Shown: one piece after another, positions 24,401 to 30,614 of the stretch | Layout: every line of letters begins with the position of its first letter | Numbering within the stretch: the stretch's first letter is position 1 | Assembly: GCA_037447655.1 (NCBI GenBank) | Contig: JBBHKE010001838.1 | Location: 66,265 to 110,579, forward strand | Direction of reading: 5' to 3' | Length of the DNA: 44,315 bases | From: Zygnema cylindricum | Lineage: Eukaryota; Streptophyta; Zygnematophyceae; Zygnematales; Zygnemataceae | The notes under the pieces: model-generated | Database searches by the model: none | What the model was told of the DNA's origin: nothing | Seen by the model: only the letters and a program-made list of their open reading frames with translations | Translations under genes and position numbers: made by a program

Positions 24401-26223
24401 ATGTGTCTGGACATTGGCGTATAGGTCCAGTTTGAATCATTCAGTAAATGTTTTGTGATTTGCATATCATTTGCATGTATGGTGGCGTAAAAGTGGATTT
24501 GAAACAGCAATTTGTCATTCCTTTTTTTTTGTTTTATAAATTTGTACAATGCATTTTTTTTGGAGAAAATAATTGGACGTTTTCATGTTGGAACAAAATC
24601 TAAAGGGCGCGTTTACTAAGAGGATCTCCTATGTCCCATATAGCTCTTGTGCAAGATCAATCGCTATAAGCTTTTTGACAACGTGGACTTTTAGATTGTC
24701 GCCACCGATTTACCTTTTTTTTCATTTTGCCGCTTTTGTTTATTGAACTTGGTCGATGAAATATTCAAGAGGATTATTCTCTGATTCTCAAAATGAAGCT
24801 CACAAATTTCCAAAGGCAAAATTCAAAGGCAATCTGTTTCTTATGGAAATTTGTGAACATTAGTGAACAATTGTCCAAACTGAGCTAACATAATGTTCTT
24901 TCCGCAATTTCCTTTGAAGTCAAATGTTAAACTTACCCATACCTTCATTATATTAGCATGTGGAGATTCTTTGACGAATCTAATCATACACAGACAAAAT
25001 AATATACAAATACATGTACACATATCTAAGTGTATATAGTTAATGTGTATATACATGTATTATTAGACAGCATATAAACATATATATGTGTGTGTACATG
25101 TATAATATATGTATATGTTTCAGATAGTAAACAAAGCCTCGTGAAAGTGTGGATAAATAACATTGTCGATTAAAACTAGTCAACATCTAGCTTTGACTTC
25201 ATTAGTCAAAGAAACACTTGAATGCGCAAATTCATTGCAACTACTAGTCGGATGTGGTGACTATGGTCCTTCAATTTTTTATATTGCTCACGTTTGTGCT
25301 TTTCAAGCATTTATTTTGGCCATGTTATGGACGTTTGTTATCTAATGGAATTTATTAGACCTTTCATGGCTGTTGACATCGGAATATTTGAAACAAAAAA
25401 AAGAAAATTGTGAGTTTAGCTTTGAATACCAATGTTCGCTAAATGTTTTAGGGGATAACCGTGTTTTTCAAAGTGTTTCAGCTCTCGTTCAAGTTTTCGA
25501 AAATGGATATTTGTGGATTTTATAGAAAAGCGTTAGAGTTCCTAAAATCCAAGGAAAGAAGTTTCCCTTCGAAGTTTGGTTTTCAATAAATTTATGTCTG
25601 TATATTTTTGGGATATAACTCTAAAAAATGATGAAATTTTTTGTCACTGGATATTTTGCCCCCGCAAACCAGGTACTATTTTTGTAGTTAAAACCTGTAT
25701 TATTAAGAAAATGGGGAAACTTTGTAAGTTTGCAAAGGACAACTTTTGGTTAGCCTTAAGGGAAATGGATCAAGAGAATTTTAATGTAAGATCTTTCAAG
25801 TCAAAGTATCAAGAAAGAAAACGTGCCTTATTTGAGTTAGACATGTGCTCCATAACCAGTATTGTGTTTGTCAGTGCGCAACCCTAACTTTAATCCAGAT
25901 TTCAAAGAAAATGGTGAGATTGCTTTGTTTATGAACAACCTCAATATAATTTGTTTTCAGCATTTGCAATTGTCAATATGAATTTCTCGTTCTAATGGAT
26001 GTCTACTTAAATGTAGATTATTGGTTCAAGTAGTTCAAGATCTTTTTAACTGTCCCACCACATTTTTTGTTTTGTTTAGCCTCTCCATGTACCTTCACAT
26101 CGAGCAACCCTTGTGGAATGGGAACCTGTGTTGACTCTAAGGACAAACCTGGAACATACGCTTGCGTTTGTTTGATTGGATATGCTGCGGACGATTCAGA
26201 CGGTTCTCTCTCGTGTGTTCCAG
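6093..26223 (+). CDS. Secreted LRR-EGF-papain-EGF-EGF chimeric protein, 16 exons seen, 3' end uncertain
   Basis: Exons: 6093-6201, 6325-6430, 14510-14581, 15907-15978, 16614-16685, 17280-17351, 18773-18844, 19241-19312, 20436-20507, 21317-21669, 22301-22486, 22772-22998, 23280-23423, 23651-23870, 24087-24269, 26080-26223. All junctions are GT-AG, the phases match at every join, and the 2,176 nt (725 codons plus 1 nt) contain no stop. Order of parts: signal peptide, LRR N-cap, LRRs, EGF-like, papain-like peptidase, EGF-like x2. The protein should enter the secretory pathway and act outside the cell. No membrane segment is seen in the exons found. Exon 16 ends in phase 1 at a good donor (CCAG|GTGAGT), so more exons are expected. 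Read through instead, the frame stops at 26313-26315. A convergent relative at 30.5-37.5 kb continues into LysM domains, but I found none after 26.2 kb. Exon structure is inferred by eye. Confidence 0.8.
6478..6700. repeat. 12-bp tandem array (CTGAATTTCGCA) inside intron 2
   Basis: About eight near-perfect copies of CTGAATYTCGCA run from 6478 to ~6580. A longer ~85-bp unit containing TGATTGGTAAACTGCGC and CTCTCTCTTGC is then repeated once. A diverged relative lies at ~13400-13600. Both flank the purine arrays described separately. Confidence 0.7.
6760..7635. repeat. Purine-rich degenerate tandem array, copy 1
   Basis: Plus-strand GGGAGAGG-type purine DNA is punctuated every ~50-90 bp by a degenerate word near GAGAATGAGGGATCTCGTTA followed by GGAGAGGG. 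Examples are at ~7030, 7105, 7158, 7194, 7241, 7383, 7433, 7501 and 7573. The same word recurs in the array at 12.4-13.3 kb. It is non-coding and lies in intron 2 of the LRR-papain gene. The next ~600 bp (7640-8270) is ordinary intronic DNA with no gene seen. Confidence 0.6.
8270..8890 (-). pseudogene. Ty1/copia fragments (RT and integrase C-end motifs), decayed
   Basis: Minus-strand remnants of a copia polyprotein with stops and frame changes. Motifs in minus-strand order: LLESIYGFKQDKDLYHQ (~8840-8890, the reverse-transcriptase K-S-x-Y-G-L-K-Q motif), LWVEAIHTANYICNR (~8650-8705), then VVYSSKGNIYRV and EESRNVNYHED (~8385-8500), which belong to the region after the integrase core. An RT motif preceding integrase motifs is the reverse of intact copia order (gag-PR-INT-RT-RH), so this is a rearranged composite. 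The last block closely resembles the fragment at 39.2 kb. It lies in intron 2 of the LRR-papain gene, on the opposite strand. Confidence 0.65.
8950..11956 (-). pseudogene. Decayed Ty1/copia element, gag to RT
   Basis: Running 5' to 3' on the minus strand: a gag segment with AILGGLPISFYAFISTLNN (11594-11956); FFQELKENLFFVS near 10900, resembling the segment after the protease; an integrase core with NGGKYMSNAFFDFM (~10270-10310); an integrase C-end with TNQHGKLGVYNLEGIFVGYA (9904-10131); RT with INYNEVSTPVAKFNSIRTI (9074-9331); and LVCALQKSVYGMKQ (~8965-9015). Order and strand match one copia element. Stops and frameshifts occur throughout, and no RNase H or clear LTRs are found. It is an old insertion in intron 2 of the LRR-papain gene. 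The span 11960-12360 shows nothing further. Confidence 0.75.
12360..13375. repeat. Purine-rich degenerate tandem array, copy 2
   Basis: Purine-rich plus strand with the same degenerate word as the 6.8-7.6 kb array (GAGAATGAGGGTTCTCATTG at ~12682, GAGAATGAGGCATCTTATTC at ~13125, others at ~12560, 12620, 12865 and 13277). A (GGGGGA)n run is at ~12890-12915. Long open frames on both strands reflect composition only. Confidence 0.6.
13395..13610. repeat. Diverged GAAATTCCGCA-type array
   Basis: Degenerate copies of a CTGAAATTTGCA / GAAATTCCGCA word spaced ~12-25 bp apart. They are followed by TGTGATGCGCTGTGATGCGC (13625-13644), which parallels CTGCGATGCTCTC at ~6700. It is a relative of the 12-bp array at 6478-6700. 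The stretch from 13650 to 14509 is AT-rich intron with no exon seen. Confidence 0.5.
14510..20507 (+). CDS. Exons 3-9: seven 72-nt exons, one LRR each
   Basis: Each exon is exactly 72 nt, begins after CACAG, ends before GTAAG, and lies in phase 2, so any number can be spliced in tandem. Each encodes one 24-residue plant-type LRR (L-x-L-S-x-N-x-L-S-G-x-I-P-x-x-I-x-x-L-x-x-L). Examples: DLSNNQLSGSIPSSIGQ (16614-16685) and NLSHNQWSGSIPLSISQ (19241-19312). None has a stop. Exon borders and the flanking ~60-100 bp of intron are also repeated: a TTTGACTAAA...TTTGGGAGGTTTGG...GCGAGGTGTCACAG block precedes each exon, and GTAAGAAATATAAGAGA follows. The array therefore grew by duplicating exon plus intron. 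LRRs of this class bind peptides or proteins; the ligand here is unknown. Confidence 0.85.
15051..15795. mobile_element. ~745-bp element with 18-bp TIRs and central hairpin, in an LRR intron
   Basis: The left end AGGGTGGCGTTCCATCAA and right end TTGATGGTACGCCACCCT are inverted repeats with one mismatch. Centrally, 15243-15262 and 15282-15301 form a 20-bp stem with one mismatch (arms GTAGCTGGCAACCCACCTCA and its complement) and a 19-nt loop. A ~30-bp direct duplication (CTCTTTTGTCGCGCTATTTC type) is at 15430-15487. No transposase is present. It sits between LRR exons 3 and 4 of the LRR-papain gene. Confidence 0.6.
17174..17205 (+). pseudogene. Truncated LRR exon (5' half)
   Basis: CACAG|AGATTTATCTGACAACC starts a normal LRR exon (DLSDNQFSGS). 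It breaks after GTGGAAGCA and runs straight into the intron block that normally precedes the next exon (AATAATCAT...TTTGACTAAA). This looks like a deletion or unequal exchange between neighbouring repeat units. It has no donor, so it is presumably skipped. Confidence 0.7.
17631..17659 (+). pseudogene. Truncated LRR exon (3' half)
   Basis: ATCGGTCAACTGACAAATCT then CCAATACTT|GTAAGAG encodes the tail of an LRR (IGQLTNLQYL) with an intact donor, but lacks its 5' half and acceptor. It is followed by the usual post-exon intron block. It is a relic of a further repeat unit. Confidence 0.7.
17660..20435. repeat. Duplicated LRR-intron segments
   Basis: Besides the immediate exon flanks, longer intron blocks recur. 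One (GAGAGAGGAGAGTCA...GACAAAAGTCAACAAGAA) is at ~18090-18180 and ~19780-19860. Another (GTGAACCRACTTATAA...AATAAAATGCRCA...TGTACGATT) is at ~18500-18610, ~18950-19080 and ~20150-20290. These show multi-step segmental duplication of exon-bearing units. Confidence 0.65.
21317..21669 (+). CDS. Exon 10: last LRR and EGF-like module
   Basis: The exon begins in phase 2 after TGTGCAG and encodes a final LRR (YLANNLLSG), then a degenerate LRR (FDFRNNFLSGS). A Cys-rich region follows with six Cys in EGF order (FCNASQPMGACGGHGIC, then C-x-C-x(12)-C). It ends ACTTTCA|GTAAGT in phase 1. Extra Cys (DLC, GNC, NC, QC) precede the EGF-like part and probably form an LRR C-terminal cap. The module separates the LRR domain from the peptidase. 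Confidence 0.8.
22301..23870 (+). CDS. Exons 11-14: papain-like cysteine peptidase (family C1A)
   Basis: Four exons (22301-22486, 22772-22998, 23280-23423, 23651-23870). The mature-domain start is SWNWVAQLPSNKVKDQYNC, matching the usual S-V-D-W...V-K-D-Q-G-x-C, with the oxyanion Gln in K-D-Q. The active-site motif is C-N-I-C-W instead of C-G-S-C-W, with the nucleophile Cys codon at 22777-22779. TCARGGWPNEAFDYA corresponds to G-C-x-G-G-x-x-x-x-A-F-x-Y. The catalytic His is in GVDHAVLVVGYD (codon 23693-23695) and the Asn in IQNSWGTNWGDKGYMRIK (codon 23753-23755). The catalytic set is complete, so activity is plausible. I see no I29 inhibitor propeptide (no E-R-F-N-I-N motif): only ~40 residues separate the EGF-like module from the peptidase. 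Control may therefore depend on the flanking domains. Confidence 0.85.
24087..26223 (+). CDS. Exons 15-16: two EGF-like modules
   Basis: Exon 15 (24087-24269) encodes a six-Cys module with NGPGSMNPCGNGLC and ending GTQTCAPG. Exon 16 (26080-26223) encodes another with SSNPCGMGTCVDSKDKPGTY and ending SLSCVPG. Both are phase 1-1 exons, the symmetric type that can be shuffled. The intron between them is ~1.8 kb with no further exon recognised; a 103-codon open frame at 25576-25887 has no recognisable family. A candidate AATAAA is at 26523-26528. The equivalent modules are present in the minus-strand gene (35.8-36.0 and 35.4-35.5 kb). Confidence 0.8.
25010..25120. repeat. AT/GT microsatellite in intron
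   Basis: Alternating TATATGTGTGTGTACATGTA-type sequence inside the intron between exons 15 and 16. Confidence 0.6.
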
Positions 26224-26978
26224 GTGAGTATTTTCAAAATTTCGTCTTATTGCACAAGATTGGCTTCAACTTTCACACTCTCGTCATTAGAAAAAAGAAT
26301 GATACGCTTGAATGAACGTGATGAGTTGTGTATTTCAAGAGCTCTAAGTAGAGAATAATATTTGATCAAAATTTGATTAATCTAATCTCCGAAGAGAAGC
26401 ACAAAGCTACCTCGTAGATAATTAAAACGTCATCCAGACATTCATGTTTACTAAAATCCATAAAGATTTAAGTTTTTAATTTTAGCACTAACGTAAGTTT
26501 TTAAACTTCTTTTTCATTGATGAATAAAAAAATATATATATATATTCTTTAAAGACTCAAGGAAACTCCTATACATGTTCAACCATATATTTGCTCTTTG
26601 TCGGAGGGTGATTTTAATTGTTTCCCTTATTGCCTAATCTTGTAAGAAAATTTGTACATTTTCCTTTTTGCATGAAAGACTATGTATGCTACAACGTTTA
26701 AGAACAACACCATTTCTCTCTTTCCTTGTCTATGTCCCCCTTGTTGGAACATTGTACGAATCGGCAAATCAACCGAAATCGCATGTCTATATTGTCTTGG
26801 TTTTGTGAGTCAGCCTATGTATCGATCTTTTCGTGCGAGTTGATAGATTTTTAGTGCGTAGGACGTGGTACCTTGGTCCGCAAACTTAGTTTCAGTAAAA
26901 TTATGTTTACTATGGCGTCGCGCATCTGTTCTCAATGAGTGTTTGGTCAAGGTATGTACGTTTGTTGTTATACCCTAA

Positions 26979-27155
26979 ATCGCTATTAGTGTAAAAGGCT
27001 TTTTCGCCACTAATATCATCTTTTCTCACTGCACACAGCGAATTTTAATCCGACGGTCGCGATTGGAATACAACATTCTCACCTTCCGATTGGACAGGTG
27101 TGCTCGTAGAAAAAATGACTTAAGTGGCGAAAAAAACCTTTACACTCATAGCGAT
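26979..27155. mobile_element. MITE-like element, relative of 816-1057
   Basis: The left end ATCGCTATTAGTGTAAAAGG followed by CTTTTTCGCCACTAA is mirrored by the right end TTAAGTGGCGAAAAAA...TTTACACTCATAGCGAT. The interior shares ATTCTCACCTTCCGATTGG with the 816-1057 element. About 177 bp, non-coding. Confidence 0.65.
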
Positions 27156-27472
27156 GCAGCAGTGGAGCGGGTGCAGCAGTGAAGCTGTTGTGTACAAGCG
27201 GGAACGTGTTAGGAATATGTAAATGAGTAGTGAGAGAAACATATGTTCGGCTAAAGTCTTGTCATAGTACTTTTTTTGGTTTAGTGCGTTGGTCTCTTAC
27301 ATTGGTCCTTATCGTGCGGTCTGGATGCATGTGATTTCGTGCAGTCTGGATGCATGATATTTCGTGTGTTGTTCTTTGTTTGTTTTTGCTTCGGAAATGG
27401 ACGCTTCGATTCTCGTCTGTTTTTGTCGGTTCATGTATCTAGGCATACGCTTTATCGGTCCGCAGTGTATGT

Positions 27473-27647
27473 CAGAGGTCACAATCGGGTACCCGAATCT
27501 GGGCATACCCTATTTTTTTATTTTTTTATAATCACCCGGCCGAATCCGGCCGGAGCCCAAAATTTGGCACCCGAATCCATTCCGGATCCAACGCGGCCGG
27601 CCGGTTACGGATCGGTTACGGATTAGAGTACCCGATTGTGACCTCTG
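27473..27647. mobile_element. 175-bp element with 20-bp perfect TIRs
   Basis: CAGAGGTCACAATCGGGTAC (27473-27492) is the exact reverse complement of 27628-27647. The core AAAATTTGGCACCCGAATCC and TTCCGGATCC match the diverged copy at ~173-330. It is non-coding and no target-site duplication is evident. Confidence 0.75.
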
Positions 27648-28129
27648 GGTTTCGAAGCGATTTGTTTCGGCGTCGCAGCTGAACAATTTTGTATGGTCTT
27701 GAACGGCCGATATTTATGCGGCGTTTTGGGCTTTTCTAGGAGAGCGGCCAGTTGGCTTAATTTAGGTAAAAATTGTCCGGCGCGCTTAGGCACGTGCCGA
27801 TTCCTCTTTGTGGTATTAAGTTACTCAGCTATGTTCGCATGGCATTGTTTCTTAGTTGTGGTTTAGGGGGATACTATGAGTGAGAGAGAGAGGTGATTTA
27901 GCAATGAAAAGTGGTGAAAACCTGGCTGGGTACATAACCTTCGGCCAATGCTTCACTCTCATGTCTATGTTATTGTGAATGCTTATACTATCCTATTAAA
28001 ACATATGCGGGAGTGACAAAATTCAGCCTAATACAAGTGTATTTGGTTGAATTGTGTTGTCTTTTGGTGATGGAATGAATTTATGCTTCCTATTGTGTGG
28101 TGGATATCCATGTATCGATCCTACCATCC

Positions 28130-28425
28130 CTCTCACTCTGCCTCCCTCTCCCGACTCTCTCTCTTCATTTCTCTCTGCCCCCTTCTCTCTCTCTCTCTCT
28201 CTCTCCCCCCCCCCCCCCCTCCCTCTCTCCCTCTCTCTCCCTCTCTCTCTCCCCCTCTCTCTCTCTCTCCCCCCTCCCCCTCTCTCCCTCTCCCCCTCTC
28301 TCCCTCTCCCCTGCTCCCCCTCACTCTCTCAACCGCTCTAACTCTCTCTCTCGCCTTACCTCAACCCCTCCCTCCCTCCCTCCCCCTCTCTTCCCTTTCC
28401 TTCTTCCCAACTCTATCTTCTCTCT
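28130..28425. repeat. CT (polypyrimidine) microsatellite tract
   Basis: Long (CT)n, (CCCT)n and a poly-C run. Several overlapping open frames here are compositional artefacts. 27660-28130 holds no recognisable gene. Confidence 0.85.
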
Positions 28426-28545
28426 CCCAAATTATATAATGTGGAATCTTAAGTTTCCAAGATACGGAAAAACATACTATTAAGGTACAGTTTAATGTCC
28501 AAGTCTTGATAATTTGGCTCCTTATGTTACTCATACGGTTGATAG

Positions 28546-28555
28546 NNNNNNNNNN
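28546..28555. other. Assembly gap (10 N)
   Basis: Ten N characters; their true length is unknown. It lies ~120 bp after the CT microsatellite, a likely cause of assembly failure. Confidence 0.95.
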
Positions 28556-28699
28556 ATAAACTTCACTGCACTTTACTTTACAAAACAAAGCAAAGTGCAT
28601 ACAAACTTAACATTAAGAAATTCCCAAGTCACTTCTATAGTACAATTCAAACATACGTGAAACGAAACAAAACATTTCATTTCACGTCACTTCAAATAT

Positions 28700-28809
28700 C
28701 CAGTGACGAAACTTCTTCGTCGCTGGTACTTCACTTCAAATATCCAGCGACGAAACTTCTTCGTCGCTGGTACTTCAACTATCCAGCGACGAAACTACTT
28801 CGTCGCTGG
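28700..28809. repeat. Three tandem hairpins with CCAGCGACGAA stems
   Basis: Hairpins at 28700-28726, 28744-28770 and 28783-28809 each have an 11-bp stem (CCAGCGACGAA / TTCGTCGCTGG) and a 5-nt loop (ACTTC, ACTTC, ACTAC). The first has one T that still pairs as G-T. Spacers read TACTTC...AAATAT. Related TCGTCGCTA words continue to ~28855. No coding role is seen. Confidence 0.75.
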
Positions 28810-28889
28810 TCGTCGCTACCTTAGCTACGAGAATGACTCGTCGCTAACAGAGTTCTCAGTACCAAATCCTAACAAGGACGATACAAGAG

Positions 28890-29165
28890 GGGATTGATAG
28901 GGGAGGGGAGGGAATTTGAGGGGATTCGAGGTGGGTTTAACGGGGGAGGAAGAAAGAATTTGAGGAAGGTGTAAAGGGTGAGGAGTATAGAACTTCAGGG
29001 GTTTTTGAGAGGGTAGTGGAGAGAAAATATGGGGGACCGAGAGAGAGGAGGATAGAATTTGAGGCGGGGTTGAAATAGGAAGAGAAAGAATTTGAGGGGG
29101 CTAGAGGAGTGGGGAGAGGAGAGAATTTGAGGGGGGTTTGAGGGGGGAGGAGGAGAGGTAGAGGG
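28890..29165. repeat. Purine tract with recurring GAATTTGAGG
   Basis: GAATTTGAGG recurs (~28912, 28956, 29057, 29088, 29124) in G/A-rich DNA, as a degenerate tandem repeat of ~30-50 bp. It is non-coding. Confidence 0.55.
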
Positions 29166-29299
29166 AGGACATTAGTTTTGTTCCATAACCTCTCAAGTAC
29201 ACTCTTCCTAACCTCTCCATGTCATACTAAATACGAAAATACAAAAATGTTAAACAATGGAAAAAGAAACTACAAATACAAAAAAATAATACATAAAAG

Positions 29300-30060
29300 C
29301 ACTAAAAAAATACTTCAAACTTTTAAGAGTTTTGTCAAAAAATTTCAGAAACAAAAGAAAAAAATCAGAAAAGATAAAACATTTTCATAAACAATAAAAT
29401 CATTTCGAGAAACAAAGAAAACAATTTTAGAAACAATAAAAACAAAATAAGAAAGAATTAAAACAGACTTCAAGTTTCTCAGCGTTTTGTAGAAAATGGA
29501 AAGTAGCAATAAAAAAAAAATCTTCAAATTTCTTAGCATTTTATGGAAAATAATAAGCAGCAAAAACATACTTTAAATTCATTGACATTATGTCAAAAGT
29601 TTTAAAAGCAAAAAAAACAGATTTCAAATTTCATAGAATTTTTTCGAAGTTTATAACAAGCAAAAATGTAGACAGTGATATGGAAAATTATAAGCAACAT
29701 AAAAAAAAAAGTAAACCCTTTAGCATTCTGCCGAGGATTAAGGGAAACAAATAAAATGAACCTTTTTTTTTTGGAAAATTTTGAAAAGCAATACAAAAGA
29801 CTTCAATTTTCTTGGCATTGTTTTACATATTCATGCTGGAAGGGAATAAAGTAACCAAATCTGCAAAAACAGAAGTGACTCAAATATTATGAAGAAGCCT
29901 TAAAACCAGCCTTAAAATTCTTATCATTGTTTCACATTTTTATGCTTCAAGTTATTAGAGAATCCAAATTCACAAAGAAATAGGTACTCAAAATGTATGT
30001 AAAAAAAATAATAAAAATCTCACAAGTCTCAATACCGTTCTAAATATCCATACTTCAAAG
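29300..30060. repeat. A-rich degenerate tandem repeat
   Basis: A unit near ACTTCAAATTTCTTAGCATT followed by TTGTnGAAAATnATAAGCA recurs at ~29310, 29467, 29520, 29573, 29622, 29800 and 29905. Spacing starts at ~50 bp and widens to ~110 bp. Long A runs separate the units. No gene is seen. Confidence 0.5.
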
Positions 30061-30378
30061 AAATAAGGTAAGCTTACAAAAGTGCAAGTAACCCAAGATG
30101 AGAAGCACCCGTAGAAACTTTTAAAAATCAAAGAATTGTTCGGCAAATTCGTTTTGAAGAAAGTCAAGTATTGAAGTTCGCAAAAATTGTAATCGACTCC
30201 AAGTATGAAGTTGAAATAGAAGTTTTTTTTTTTTTTTAAATGATCGATACTTTCATGCATTAAGTAAAAAAGGTAAGCAAGTTCACAAAAGATTTAGTGG
30301 GTCTCAAATTTTTAAAGCACCTTTAAAGGACACCCTTCAACGAAATGTAAAAGAAAGTGAATTCCTTCTCCGTCTCAT

Positions 30379-30614
30379 TTGATCTGAATGTTTCACACAC
30401 TATCTCATTTCATTCTTGGAGTACAAATTTTGGGAGTTACACCTCTCTTTACGGCCTCTGGCCTCTGCACGAACAGTGTTAAGTGCTTCCGGACATTTGA
30501 CCTAAACGTGTGACACAAAATCTCATCTCAGTTTTGGAGTACAAATTTTTGGAGTTACTTTTCTATTTTTGGCCTCTTCACGAACAGTGTTAAGTGCTTG
30601 CGGGCTACACAGGA
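30379..30614. repeat. ~118-bp tandem duplication over the 3' end of the LysM gene
   Basis: Two adjacent copies share TTGGAGTACAAATTTTGGGA / TTGGAGTACAAATTTTTGGA and then CACGAACAGTGTTAAGTGCT. The upper copy encodes the last codons and stop (30523-30525) of the minus-strand LysM gene; the lower copy lies just after it. Confidence 0.75.

Noticed and set aside
25576-25887. 103-codon plus-strand frame in the intron between EGF exons
   Set aside because: No recognisable family, no splice phase match to the neighbouring phase-1 exons, and intronic position.
28054-28483. Four overlapping Ser/Pro/Leu frames up to 128 codons
   Set aside because: They are translations of the CT microsatellite in all three frames.
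28700-28860. CRISPR-like array of ~40-bp spaced repeats
   Set aside because: The repeats are palindromic with near-identical spacers, only three units, in plant nuclear DNA with no cas genes. Treated as tandem hairpins.
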